Origin: Methanospirillum hungatei JF-1
GTDB lineage: Archaea; Halobacteriota; Methanomicrobia; Methanomicrobiales; Methanospirillaceae
Length of the DNA stretch: 64,000 bases
Assembly (NCBI RefSeq): GCF_000013445.1
Contig: NC_007796.1
Location: 248,001 to 312,000 of the forward strand
Direction: 5' to 3'
Positions 34,399 through 43,452 of this stretch are shown one piece after another; position 1 is the stretch's first letter; each line of letters starts with the position of its first letter. Position numbers and translations under genes: made by a program. Below the pieces are notes generated by a model. The model saw nothing but the letters and a program-made list of their open reading frames with translations, was not told where the DNA came from and ran no database searches.

Positions 34399-35001
34399 AT
34401 GGTAATTCATCCTGATTTCATGTCTTTTTCCGTCTTTGAAGAGTATGCTGATGAGTATGATCAGTGGTTTTTAGATAATCGCGATGTTTATCTGGAGGAA
34501 TTAAAACGGATCAGGGAGGCTATAGGGGATATCCCTTCTCCGGCTCTTGAGATCGGGGTTGGCAGCGGACGGTTTTCAGAGCCGCTTGGTATCAGGCATG
34601 GTATTGAACCATCCCGTGCTCTTGGTTTGATGGCGAAAGAGAGAGGAATTGAGGTTATCCGTGCTGTGGGAGAAGCAGTTCCGATGAAGCCTGGAATAAT
34701 CTGGATGGTCGTGATGATTACCGTTCTCTGTTTTCTAAAAAAACCTGAGGAGACCTTCCGGGAGGTCCATCGGATTCTCATACATAATGGGGACCTTCTG
34801 GTTGCATGTATTGAAAAAGGTGGGATTATTGCAGAGCGATATCTGGCCCGTCCGGATAAGGGGAGGTTTCTTTCGCATGCCCGGTTTTATGAGCATGATG
34901 AGGTGATTCACATGATCACTGGGACTGGGTTTGATATCACATCAATCGATTGCAGATTGGGATTTTGTATCCTGAAATTTAATAAGCGTGACAAAGTCTG
35001 A
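34399..35001 (+). CDS. class I SAM methyltransferase, UbiE-like
   Basis: A 200-residue methyltransferase. Motif I is LEIGVGSGRFSEPLG, motif II is GIEPSRALGLMAKERG, and a motif III-like GEAVPMKPGIIWMVVMITVLCFLKKPEETFREV region follows. The stretch GIIWMVVMIT replaces the usual F-D-vv-mvt and may be slightly degenerate. It shares a direction with the desulfurase and small ORF but no substrate is evident. It ends just before the convergent J-domain gene. Confidence 0.8.
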   Translation: MVIHPDFMSFSVFEEYADEYDQWFLDNRDVYLEELKRIREAIGDIPSPALEIGVGSGRFSEPLGIRHGIEPSRALGLMAKERGIEVIRAVGEAVPMKPGIIWMVVMITVLCFLKKPEETFREVHRILIHNGDLLVACIEKGGIIAERYLARPDKGRFLSHARFYEHDEVIHMITGTGFDITSIDCRLGFCILKFNKRDKV

Positions 35002-35024
35002 AAAACTGATTTTGCATCAGCCGT

Positions 35025-35336
35025 TTATCCCCAAATCGGATCATCACCAAAATGTTCCTTCCAGTATTCCATTGATCGGGAAATATGCCGTTTATTGTTC
35101 CCTTCATCGGTAAATGTGACCTGGTAATTCATACAGTAATCAACAAGGATCTCATATGCTTCTTTATACCGTATCATCATCTCATGGGATTCATCAGGTT
35201 CATGTGCTGATACATCCGGGTGCCATTCCCTGACTAATTCATGATATCTTTTCCTGATTTCCATCAGGCTGGCTTTATTAGAAAATCCCAGTAATTTTGC
35301 GGCTTGTTGTATAGAAATCTCCGGTGTCGTTATCAT
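35025..35336 (-). CDS. J-domain (DnaJ-like) protein
   Basis: A 103-residue protein with a single J domain. The HPD motif is in REWHPDVSAHE, preceded by helix II RKRYHELV and followed by helix III IRYKEAYEILVD. It would stimulate an Hsp70 partner. There is no Gly/Phe or zinc-finger region, so it is a type-III-like mini J protein. It lies between a methyltransferase gene and the importer ATPase, with no clear operon tie. Confidence 0.85.
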   Translation of the reverse strand: MITTPEISIQQAAKLLGFSNKASLMEIRKRYHELVREWHPDVSAHEPDESHEMMIRYKEAYEILVDYCMNYQVTFTDEGNNKRHISRSMEYWKEHFGDDPIWG

Positions 35337-35387
35337 AATGAGGGGCTCTCAGGATATTAGGTGACTGAGAGTAATAATGATGCATAA

Positions 35388-36662
35388 TTATTGCATTGTA
35401 TCTTTAGAGAAAATTTTTGATTGCATCATCTCCAGAAGTTCAGCCGGGTTTGATATCTTATGTGCACCGGCTGACAAAAGCCTTTTTATGGTTTCGGTTG
35501 CAACCCCGCTTGTAAAATCCGGAAGAAATGGTTCTGACGAAGGGAGAATGCAAATTATCTTTTTTGGATCAATCTGTTCAAGAACCCTGATATTTGGATA
35601 ATTCCCCCACCCGACCGGCATTGATGTTACGATGACAACATCAGCTTTTTGTACTTGTTCGGTCAGTTTTTCTTCCATTTCCAGGGAGAGACGGGAAAAA
35701 GGTGGTTCTGCAAGAGTTGGAACCTCATATTTTCTTGCCATCATGCAGTCTGAATCATTTTCTGTCAATACTCCGCAACTGAGTGAATATCCGGATCTGC
35801 TCATTAGTGAGATCAGGTATGATCCCGTTCCTCCCCCTGAAATCAGGTGAACCCTGGGTTTGTGCACTTCTGACTCTTTCCACTCCTCCTCTACATATAC
35901 AAAGGGTGTTCCGGTTATGGGATTGATATCAATAACTGGTCTTATCCTGAATACCTCATGGATGAGTTCGCTGGTCAGGACTTCCTCCGGTTTTCCACAT
36001 GCCCGTATCCTGCCGTCATGCATGAGTACCAGGTGATCGCAGTATGCCGCAGCAAGGTTGATATCATGAAAAACCCCGATTACTGCTCTTTTATCCCTGG
36101 ATGTCTCACGAATAATCCGGATGAGTTCATACTGGTGATGAATATCAATATGGGCGAAGGGTTCATCGAGCAGAAGGAGAATTGGATCCTGTGCAAGCAC
36201 CCGTGCGATCATGACCCGTTGCCGTTCTCCTCCGGAGAGTGCGGTAATTGGTCGGTCTGCAAGTTCGAGGGTCCCGGTCTGCGCAAGAGCTCTTCTGACT
36301 GCCTCATGATCTTCTTCTGATGGAGAACGAAATCGCTCGATATGTGGATTCCTGCCCATCATAACCACATCATAAACCGGATATTTGAATTTTATTTCCG
36401 ATTCCTGTGGTACATAGCCCACTTTCATCCCAAAATCACGAAATGAATAGGATTGAAGGGAATCACCCAGAAGCATAATGTCCCCTTCCCTGACCGGAAG
36501 TGATCGGGCAAGCACCTGCATAAACGTACTTTTTCCTGAGCCGTTCGGTCCTATGATTCCAATAAAACTTTTCTCCCTGACGAGCAGTGAGATCTCATGA
36601 AGAATATCATTCTCATCATAACCGGTAGAGAGATCTGATATTTCGAGGATCTGTCCAGTCAT
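35388..36662 (-). CDS. BtuD-type importer ATPase with extra C-terminal domain
   Basis: A protein of about 424 residues. The N-terminal FecE/BtuD ATPase has GPNGSGKST, signature LSGGERQRVMIAR and ILLLLDEPFAHID. About 160 extra residues follow the ATPase (from KPRVHLISGGGTGSYLI to the end), containing a Rossmann-like GGGTGSYL and KADVVIVTSMPVG; such extensions occur in some archaeal cobalamin transporters. The start at 36662 overlaps the permease stop (ATGA); the longer frame to 36794 would run into the permease gene. It belongs with the permease and binding protein at 36.7-38.6 kb. Confidence 0.85.
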   Translation of the reverse strand: MTGQILEISDLSTGYDENDILHEISLLVREKSFIGIIGPNGSGKSTFMQVLARSLPVREGDIMLLGDSLQSYSFRDFGMKVGYVPQESEIKFKYPVYDVVMMGRNPHIERFRSPSEEDHEAVRRALAQTGTLELADRPITALSGGERQRVMIARVLAQDPILLLLDEPFAHIDIHHQYELIRIIRETSRDKRAVIGVFHDINLAAAYCDHLVLMHDGRIRACGKPEEVLTSELIHEVFRIRPVIDINPITGTPFVYVEEEWKESEVHKPRVHLISGGGTGSYLISLMSRSGYSLSCGVLTENDSDCMMARKYEVPTLAEPPFSRLSLEMEEKLTEQVQKADVVIVTSMPVGWGNYPNIRVLEQIDPKKIICILPSSEPFLPDFTSGVATETIKRLLSAGAHKISNPAELLEMMQSKIFSKDTMQ

Positions 36663-37624
36663 AAATCTGATCTCCGTCTGATGAGCATGAGGAAGAATGG
36701 TGCCCCAAAAAATGCGGTAACAATTCCAACCGGCAGATCTCCAAGCCATGTCCGGGAGATAGTGTCTGCACAGACCAACAGGAGTGCTCCACATCCCAGC
36801 GATGCAGGAATTAGGACCCGGTGATCCGGACCTGTGATGATACGCATAATATGGGGAGATACAAGTCCGATAAACCCGATTGATCCGGATACTGAAACTA
36901 CCAGGCCGGTGATTCCTGCTGATACCGCAAGGAGAAGGAGTTTTGTTTTCTCTGGATCAATACCGAGAGTTCGTGTCTCTGCCTCTCCACAAGACATGAT
37001 GTTCAGGTCACGGGAAAAAAGTGCAAGTATCCCGGCAGGGATGAGCGTTATGAGAAGGAGAGGAATATCTGCCCATGAAGCATTCCACAGCCCTCCCATC
37101 AGCCAGAACATTATCTGGTGCATGTTCTTTCCGGAAAATACCAGACATACAGAAACCACCGACGAGAAAAACATGGAAACCGCGATCCCGGTAAGGAGAA
37201 GATTTCCTGTACTGAGTCGTCTCTTTTGTGCTGCCAGAAGATACACGAGAAATGCCGAACCTATTGCGCCGCAAAATGCTGCAATCGGTACCAGCAAAAC
37301 AGCACCGGTGATTATGGCAAGAGATACACCAACCGCCCCACCTGCTGATGTTCCAAGTGTATACGGATCAGCAAGATCATTGCGGAATAATGTCTGCATG
37401 GCTGCTCCTGCACAGGCAAGTCCGGCACCTACAAGCGACGCTGCGATAGCCCTTGGCAGGCGGATATCAAAAAGGATCTGCGAATGCGTAGTATCCTGCA
37501 TTATACCGGTCAGAATTTCTATCAATGATATTTCAACCGGGCCGGTGATGACAGATAGCAGGATCGCTATAATCACCGTACAAAAGAGTCCGATAAGTAT
37601 TAGAAAATTTCGAATGGTATTCAT
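36659..37624 (-). CDS. FecCD/BtuC-type importer permease
   Basis: A 321-residue permease with about ten hydrophobic segments. Landmarks are FDIRLPRAIAASLVGAGLACAGAAMQTLFRNDLADPYTLG in outline (RLPRA, RNDLADP), SGNLLLTGIAVSMFF, and GFIGLVSPHIMRI near the end. It is divergent from the binding-protein gene (37684), and its stop overlaps the ATPase start. A likely cobalamin or corrinoid importer. Confidence 0.9.
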   Translation of the reverse strand: MNTIRNFLILIGLFCTVIIAILLSVITGPVEISLIEILTGIMQDTTHSQILFDIRLPRAIAASLVGAGLACAGAAMQTLFRNDLADPYTLGTSAGGAVGVSLAIITGAVLLVPIAAFCGAIGSAFLVYLLAAQKRRLSTGNLLLTGIAVSMFFSSVVSVCLVFSGKNMHQIMFWLMGGLWNASWADIPLLLITLIPAGILALFSRDLNIMSCGEAETRTLGIDPEKTKLLLLAVSAGITGLVVSVSGSIGFIGLVSPHIMRIITGPDHRVLIPASLGCGALLLVCADTISRTWLGDLPVGIVTAFFGAPFFLMLIRRRSDL

Positions 37625-37683
37625 ATGATGAGTGGGAAATTATTAAATTAATTTTTACTTAATGTAAGATAAGTGATTGTGTT

Positions 37684-38649
37684 ATGATGAAGAGAAAATC
37701 CGAATCTGATATGAGATCGAATTATCGTTTGAAATGGCTGAAAGCGGCGATTTATTGTATAATATTCATATCTCTTCTGTGTTCTCCTCTTTCAGGTACT
37801 CTTCAGGAAGGGAATTCTGATCCATGGCCGCGGACAATTCAGGATGATCAACAGCAATCAGTACTGGTATCTTCTGAACCTCAACGAATCGTCTCCCTTG
37901 CCCCATCGAATACCGAAGTTCTTTTTGCCCTTGGACTTGGTGACCGGATCGTCGGAGTCACCGATTTTTGTAATTATCCGGCAGAAGCATTAGAAAAAAG
38001 TAAAATAGGCGGATTTTCTACGGTGAGTATCGAGAGAGTCGTTGCATTACACCCTGACCTTGTTATTGCCTCTCCAGGAAATAACCAGGAAGCGGTTGAT
38101 CGGATCAAAGACCTTGGTATTCCGGTTTATTTTGCAGATGCCCAGAACCTTGCTGGTATATATGCCACTTTTGAAAAACTGGGATACATAACCGGAACAT
38201 CTGATAAGGCATCGGAAATAATTGCTGAACTGAAAGCCAGGGAAGAAAAAGTCCGGAAAGAGGGAGAAGCCTTTACGAAAAAACCGGTTATTGCCCATGT
38301 TATCTGGTATGATCCGATCTACGTAAGTGGGAAAGGGACATTCCAGGATGAACTTATTCAGATTGCCGGGGGAGTGAATGCCTTTTCAGATAAGAACAGT
38401 CATGCAATCGCAAATATTGAGGAATTTATCAGTAAGAAACCGGATATTATCATGGTAAACTCAGGAAGTGGAATGGGAAGTGATAAGACAGATATTTTAG
38501 ATTATTTCGTAAATGAGCCTCGATTATCCGGGTTGTCAGCAATTACTTCAAATAAGACCATCATGGTTAATAGTGATATTGCAGATCGTGCCGGGCCGCG
38601 TCTGTGGGATCTGTTAGAGGAGATTGCCCCGAAAATCAGGGAATTGTAA
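37684..38649 (+). CDS. BtuF-type cobalamin/metal-chelate binding protein
   Basis: A 321-residue exported binding protein (signal around YCIIFISLLCSPLSG). The peripla_BP_2 fold is shown by RIVSLAPSNTEVLFALGLGDRIVGVTDFCNYP in outline (SLAPSNTE, GVTDFCNYP), the latter being characteristic of BtuF. FSTVSIERVVALHPDLVI and the C-terminal IMVNSDIADRAGPRLWDLLEE follow. It is divergent from the permease and ATPase, sharing a short AT-rich promoter region with a small dyad (ACTTA/TAAGT, 37657-37674). The BtuF-like motif favours cobalamin. Confidence 0.88.
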   Translation: MMKRKSESDMRSNYRLKWLKAAIYCIIFISLLCSPLSGTLQEGNSDPWPRTIQDDQQQSVLVSSEPQRIVSLAPSNTEVLFALGLGDRIVGVTDFCNYPAEALEKSKIGGFSTVSIERVVALHPDLVIASPGNNQEAVDRIKDLGIPVYFADAQNLAGIYATFEKLGYITGTSDKASEIIAELKAREEKVRKEGEAFTKKPVIAHVIWYDPIYVSGKGTFQDELIQIAGGVNAFSDKNSHAIANIEEFISKKPDIIMVNSGSGMGSDKTDILDYFVNEPRLSGLSAITSNKTIMVNSDIADRAGPRLWDLLEEIAPKIREL

Positions 38650-39634
38650 CTTCTATACTCCTTTTTAGAGTATTTTTCTGAGCCATAATCTTTTCCTGAA
38701 ATTCATCTCTTGATCTACTGGTAAATTCATGCACCAGGTAGTCAGGGTTAATTATCTCAATTATTTTTTTACACCATGGATCTGAAAAAGGCCGGTGTTC
38801 ATCAAGTTTAGCAACCATGGGCATGAGCAGAGAAATTTGATCCCCATATGAGAGACTCGAAAAACCGGATGGGGGTTCCCTGAAAAAGTGTTCTCTTTGA
38901 TATGCTCCGGAGGTGCTACATTGGAAATGAACTGATCGAATCCGTCTTATCGTTCTCTCAGATAACCCATCAAGAGCTGATATAACATATACAATTCCAT
39001 CCTGTTCAGTCCGGATATCTCCAGCATTCATCATATGTCCGGTATCAAGGACAAAGATCCAGTTATTAAATTCAAGTTGCTCCGTAAAAAAATCCACTTC
39101 AGCCTGTGATAAGAACGTCAGCCCAGGCCACCAGAGGTTTTCAAATCCAATAGTCACCGGGGGCTCACCACCTGGATAATTCCTACAGACGGCATTTAAA
39201 AATGAGGCAGCAGAGGAGAGGACTTCGTGATAGGAATATCGGTGGTTCCGGGTAAAAAATTCGTCAAGTTCAATATGGGTGATATGAAACACCGCATATA
39301 CTGCACCCAGTTTTCCGGCTTTTTCCAGGTTATCACAAAATGTCCGGATGAGTGTATCCGGCGTTGCAGCTCCATAATAGTATGCCTGTTTGAATGGATC
39401 ACATTTCGCAGGAACTGATTCAGGTTCCCGCCAGAGGCGTACCCATCCAAGCCAGCCGGGAAGGTGAACCGATGATATGAGATCCCTTGGGATTGTTTCG
39501 TCATATTCTCCCCCCATCAGGAGTTCAACACCTGAACATTCCATATCCTTTACAAATCTCCTGACTTCTTCCCAGGAGTTGTTATACCGTTCCAAATCAA
39601 CGGAATATCCAGATATATTGATAATTTCTTTCAT
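38636..39634 (-). CDS. AP endonuclease-family TIM-barrel protein, CbiR candidate
   Basis: A 332-residue xylose-isomerase/AP-endonuclease-like TIM barrel. Metal-binding positions are visible: FHITHIELDEFF, GFENLWWPGL (Glu), VLDTGHMMNAGD (Asp and His), SVHFQCS (His) and LVHEFTS (Glu). Its 3' end overlaps the BtuF gene by 14 bases, pointing into the same locus. CbiR, a cobamide-remodelling amidohydrolase, belongs to this superfamily and is linked to corrinoid uptake, so CbiR is a good hypothesis. I could not compare to a reference sequence; a sugar isomerase or unrelated enzyme is possible. Confidence 0.6.
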   Translation of the reverse strand: MKEIINISGYSVDLERYNNSWEEVRRFVKDMECSGVELLMGGEYDETIPRDLISSVHLPGWLGWVRLWREPESVPAKCDPFKQAYYYGAATPDTLIRTFCDNLEKAGKLGAVYAVFHITHIELDEFFTRNHRYSYHEVLSSAASFLNAVCRNYPGGEPPVTIGFENLWWPGLTFLSQAEVDFFTEQLEFNNWIFVLDTGHMMNAGDIRTEQDGIVYVISALDGLSERTIRRIRSVHFQCSTSGAYQREHFFREPPSGFSSLSYGDQISLLMPMVAKLDEHRPFSDPWCKKIIEIINPDYLVHEFTSRSRDEFQEKIMAQKNTLKRSIEVTIP

Positions 39635-40129
39635 GTTCTTATAATCGTTCAGTCATTTTCTTCAATCACACCATGAATCTCCTGTACATCAATAACAGAT
39701 CCTTTCCCCGAATATTCAAGATTCCTATTATAAATATTCCTACCATATTTTTTGAAAATAACCCCAAAATAGAGGTTTAATTTTAGAGATTTCCAGATGT
39801 CCGAATAACGGGCATATTAACGTTCATTTCGAAAATTATAAGAAAATTACGATTTACTGTGGCCCTATATTAGTGAGCATATATATCCCTTTGGTAGATA
39901 TGATCTGACATATAATTTGGGCATTATGACCTTTGGTACAGTCTGCATATGGGAAAAGGATGGGTGGAATTTCAGGGGGTAAAAAATTGACAAAAATTTT
40001 GTGATATCATCTTCTATGTCCCTTCAATGCAGAATGACAGCAGATTATGGGGTCTCCCCAACTCTCTCGCAATAAAAGAACCTGGCGAAAATACGTATTT
40101 TATATATAACCTCACCTCCCGAAAACCTT
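39635..40129. other. intergenic region before IS1634-like element
   Basis: About 495 bases, AT-rich, with no supported gene, RNA hairpin or operator. It lies between the TIM-barrel gene and the right boundary of the IS1634-like element. Confidence 0.4.
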
Positions 40130-41721
40130 TAGGCGCATAGACTTAATGCAGTCAAAATTTCTCTATTTTTCTTACTGACTTCAGATTGAATAATCTCTCC
40201 CTGAGATAGTACAAAAAGTTTGATCTTTTCAAGTTCGAGAAGTAGTTTTTCGACAGAATATTGTTTTGAAAGGCCCGTTTCCTTCAAAATCATTTGTAAT
40301 CTCATTCTAATGATAAGGGCTATAAAAACCATGAACAAATAACCCCTCACCGTATCTTCTCTTCTTGCATTAAGAGGTAAAGTGTCCAAATCGTTCTTCA
40401 TTCTTAAGAAACACTTCTCAACTGCATCTCTCTCACGATAAAGGGTGAGACAGGAAAGCCAGTCTAATTCGCCGTTGTAAAAAAGAATAAATCGTCCTAG
40501 GCGATTTATTCTTTGAGTAACTGCTTTCTGTCTTATTGAAACCTCGAATGTTCCGTCTGTAAATTTCCATTTCAGGTAACGTGCAAACCCTTTCGCGATT
40601 TCATTCACCACTACTTCAGGTCTTTTCCAACTTTGTGGTCTTGCTTTCTTCAATCTATCAGCCGCGTCGAATAATTGTACATAAAAAGAATCTCTTTCAT
40701 CCTGTTCTCTTTTTGGGTCATAATAGCAATAGCCATCAACAGTAATTGTTCGAGGTTTATCATCGATCTCTAATTGATGCTCTAATTTCACTGGCATTGC
40801 AAATATAGGACCTTTCTCCAATTTCTGAAGATATTCAGCTTGTTTTACCTTATTTTGAGATTTACTCATTAATTCTTTAATTGACGTGAGTTGATAGGTC
40901 GCAGGCAGAATAAAAGGGATATTCTCGCTCAAAAGTTCAGCCAATGTGGTTTGGGAAAAGAAACCTCTATCCATTACTAGTCTAAATTGTTCTGAACCAG
41001 CATCTCTCAATCGTATGATGGTATTTTTCAACGTAGTGATGTCGGCAATACTTCCTGGATATATATCATAACGGACGGGAATACCTTTTTCCTTATCCAC
41101 TACCAGTGAAAAATTAATCTGAGGAAGGCCATCATTATCCCGATTGTATCCATATTCTAGGCTCTCTAAAAGTTTAGATGAACTGGATAAACTGGTAATG
41201 TCATAGAGAAGAGTTGCATTTGGTTCAATTTGAGCAGCGAATCGTCTCATAAACTCTTCAGGGATGTTTTTTTGACCAAGGTTTGCCAAGAATTCACTTA
41301 TTCTTTGGCTAGATAGAGGCAATTTATTGTTATTTAGCCATAGTGAAGATCCTTCATACCACACCTGAACATTTGTCATCGCCGTTGGGCGAAGAATTCG
41401 GTTGTAAACGAGAGTTAATAATGTATCCGTTTCTGATTCTGAAAGAAATTCTTCCAGTGTTGCCTGTATTGAAAGCTCTTGGGTAATACTTTGAAGTGGT
41501 AGCAGATTCCCGTGATTATATGCGAATTTTGGGGCAGAAGAAACTACCATTCGTGCAGGAATCATTTCACTCGTTCGAACCTTAACAGGTTGCCCATCTA
41601 TGTTTTTTCCGAGGTACTTTGATTTATGCCGGATCTGCTTTTTTTCTTTATCATAGTAAGGAGTATCTTCGTACCAGTACTCAATCCCATTAATTTTTTT
41701 GATACGTTTTTTAACCTGCAT
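40129..41721 (-). CDS. IS1634-like DDE transposase
   Basis: A 530-residue transposase. Its N-terminus (KKINGIEYWYEDTPYYD, KHKSKYLGK-like) and the DDE region (LLYDITSLSSSS, then RLVMDRGFFS, and a YRERDAVEKCFLRMKNDL helix with the E and K/R motif) are of the IS4-superfamily IS1634 group. The frame is intact. The stop codon touches the terminal inverted repeat at the element's edge. Confidence 0.85.
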   Translation of the reverse strand: MQVKKRIKKINGIEYWYEDTPYYDKEKKQIRHKSKYLGKNIDGQPVKVRTSEMIPARMVVSSAPKFAYNHGNLLPLQSITQELSIQATLEEFLSESETDTLLTLVYNRILRPTAMTNVQVWYEGSSLWLNNNKLPLSSQRISEFLANLGQKNIPEEFMRRFAAQIEPNATLLYDITSLSSSSKLLESLEYGYNRDNDGLPQINFSLVVDKEKGIPVRYDIYPGSIADITTLKNTIIRLRDAGSEQFRLVMDRGFFSQTTLAELLSENIPFILPATYQLTSIKELMSKSQNKVKQAEYLQKLEKGPIFAMPVKLEHQLEIDDKPRTITVDGYCYYDPKREQDERDSFYVQLFDAADRLKKARPQSWKRPEVVVNEIAKGFARYLKWKFTDGTFEVSIRQKAVTQRINRLGRFILFYNGELDWLSCLTLYRERDAVEKCFLRMKNDLDTLPLNARREDTVRGYLFMVFIALIIRMRLQMILKETGLSKQYSVEKLLLELEKIKLFVLSQGEIIQSEVSKKNREILTALSLCA

Positions 41722-41853
41722 TTCTGTTACTAATTTATAAGCACATAAAATATTTAAATGTAACTGTTAAAAAGTTTAAAAATAGGGTTATTTATCAAAA
41801 TTATTCTAAAACAAAGTAAAAATTAGACTTAAAACAAGTTTTCTTATGCGCCT
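40130..41853. mobile_element. IS1634-like insertion sequence
   Basis: Ends are defined by the 10-base inverted repeat TAGGCGCATA at 40130-40139 and its complement TATGCGCCTA at 41844-41853, enclosing one full transposase gene. I see no clear target duplication outside the repeats, so the exact boundaries are provisional. Confidence 0.7.
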
Positions 41854-42226
41854 ATGATCCAGTAGATGAGGATATAAGGCTATAATGTCACAATGGATTG
41901 GTTCATCTGGTCACCGCGGTCATGCAGTCATGAAATTAGATACTTGATTTCGTGTTGAAGTGACTATGAGCGGTGGTCGTGGGTATGCAGTCCAAAACTT
42001 AAATTTTTATTCGTGATATTATTACACTGATAAAAATCCTAGATTTTTATGGAACTACGTTCATTTCACCAATATGTGAGTTTGTTGTTTTTTAGATCAG
42101 GTTCACAATGAAAAAACCCGGTCAATATTGGAAGGATGATCTGATATGGAAAAAGATACTATTTTACTTCGTATATCATATATTATTAGTGAATACTTAA
42201 TACCTAGGAGAGTATGGTTCAATAAG
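41854..42226. other. intergenic DNA ahead of decayed VapB
   Basis: Low-complexity AT-rich DNA with no supported gene. A loosely repeated GTCATGCAGTC / GTATGCAGTCC pair at about 41925-41990 is too short to interpret. Confidence 0.3.
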
Positions 42227-42595
42227 GTGATTATCATAACTAGTCAGACAAAAATTTCAGAAGGTTACTCGACAGTTCTCCCTGCTGAAATCAGAAAAAC
42301 ACTAACCCTAACTCCCGGGGATATTCTCCAATGGTATATTGACAATAATACAGAGGCTGTTGCATAACCAAAATGTCATTTCCGCAAGAGGACAATTTCC
42401 ATTCGATTGGAACTTAAATCGTCGAAAAAAAACTGGGTTTTTCCTCATTGTACTAACTGTTTGAAGTTATGCAACAGCCTCTACAATTATAATTAAACCA
42501 AGAAAGAGGGTGACACTATCTGATATTTTGGTTCTATAAGCTCTGGAGGGGATGCTGTAGAAGATAAAAAGAAAAATCAATGTGGTGAGAAATGA
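42227..42595 (+). pseudogene. VapB-like antitoxin, split by MITE
   Basis: An AbrB/SpoVT-type VapB antitoxin remnant. The N-terminal part KISEGYSTVLPAEIRKTLTLTPGD is typical of the DNA-binding domain. A 129-bp MITE is inserted after LQWYIDNNT, with TACA duplicated; removing it restores IIIKPRKRVTLSDIL. A single-base lesion then shifts frame before SSGGDAVEDKK-type tail residues ending TGA at 42593-42595, which overlaps the toxin ATG. The GTG start at 42227 is a guess; an ATG lies upstream in frame at 42146. Confidence 0.65.
42353..42481. mobile_element. MITE copy 2 (129 bp)
   Basis: Starts with GAGGCTGTTGCATAAC and ends with the complement GTTATGCAACAGCCTC, a 16-base perfect inverted repeat. 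Flanked by TACA on each side. Almost identical to copy 1 at 18298-18427. It disrupts the VapB gene. Confidence 0.85.
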
Positions 42596-42987
42596 TTTTT
42601 GTTGATTCATCTTTTTTTTTGTCGCACTTGTTGATTCAAAGGATCAATGGCTTAAAAAGGCAAAAGATCTCCTGCCTGTTCTTGCAGATGACAATATGCT
42701 TATTTCAGATCTTATCATAGTTGAATCGGTATCCATAATAGGAAAAAGAAGTGGAGGAAAAGCAGGAGAGTAACTATTCAATTATTTTTACTGATAATTG
42801 CCATACTGTTCATTTAGGAGAAAAAACCCTAAAATAAGGCATATTTGAGTTTTTAAAGTACGATGGGACTCTTTCAGTCCCAGATGCTGTATCAGTTTTC
42901 ATAATGAAAATACAACATCTTGATAAAATAGTCTCATTTGATTCATATTTCGATAAAGCTGATGGAATTATAAGAATTTGTGGTTAA
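42592..42987 (+). pseudogene. VapC-like PIN-domain toxin, frameshifted
   Basis: Remnant of a PIN-domain ribonuclease toxin. It starts MIFVDSS (catalytic Asp), but a run of T bases shifts frame before VALVDSKDQWLKKAKDLLPVLADD. More of the fold reads DLIIVESVSIIGK, TDNCHTVHLGEK, then after an in-frame stop LSVPDAVSVFIMKIQ (second Asp) and IVSFDSYFDKADGI (Asp pair). At least three lesions, so non-functional. ATGA overlap with the antitoxin confirms a VapBC pair. Confidence 0.7.
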
Positions 42988-43067
42988 TGTGTCGCTAAGA
43001 ATATACAAAGCAGGTTTACGATAGAAGCCAGTATTTAGATAAATACAGTTATTCTGACATATTGAGG

Positions 43068-43452
43068 TGTAATAGCTTCAATTTTTCGAAAGAAAAAGAT
43101 GATGCAGTTGTTCTGGTATCCCCAACCGCTAAAGGATGGGCCGAACCTGCTCTCTGGCAATTGCAGATGATCCTGGACGATATCTGTCCTGGTGGTCAGA
43201 TCAACATAGAAACAGTGAATGGTTATCAGGATTTTTAGAAAGTAAAAACCCGCTTGACATATATCGGGGCACATAAGGACAAACTGGTGTCACTCACCAT
43301 TGTTCCGGGTATTCATGCATGGATAGAATATTCAGGCGATGTTAAAAATCAGTCATGGCAGAAAAAGTTTGAATCCAATTGTATATCTGTCACGGTTGAA
43401 GCCAAAGGATTGGGAGAATATAATCTGGTCATAGAATTGTTCATGTACCTGC
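43068..43452 (+). pseudogene. truncated CbiK-like chelatase copy
   Basis: A fragment matching the C-terminal half of the CbiK-family protein at 47.5 kb: DDAVVLVSPTAKGWAEPALWQLQ, then a stop in YQDF*KVK, then SLTIVPGIHAWIEYSGD and GLGEYNLVIELFM. Nucleotide similarity to the intact gene is clearly high across the region. It lacks the first half and ends where the group II intron begins. Probably a decayed duplicate. Confidence 0.8.
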
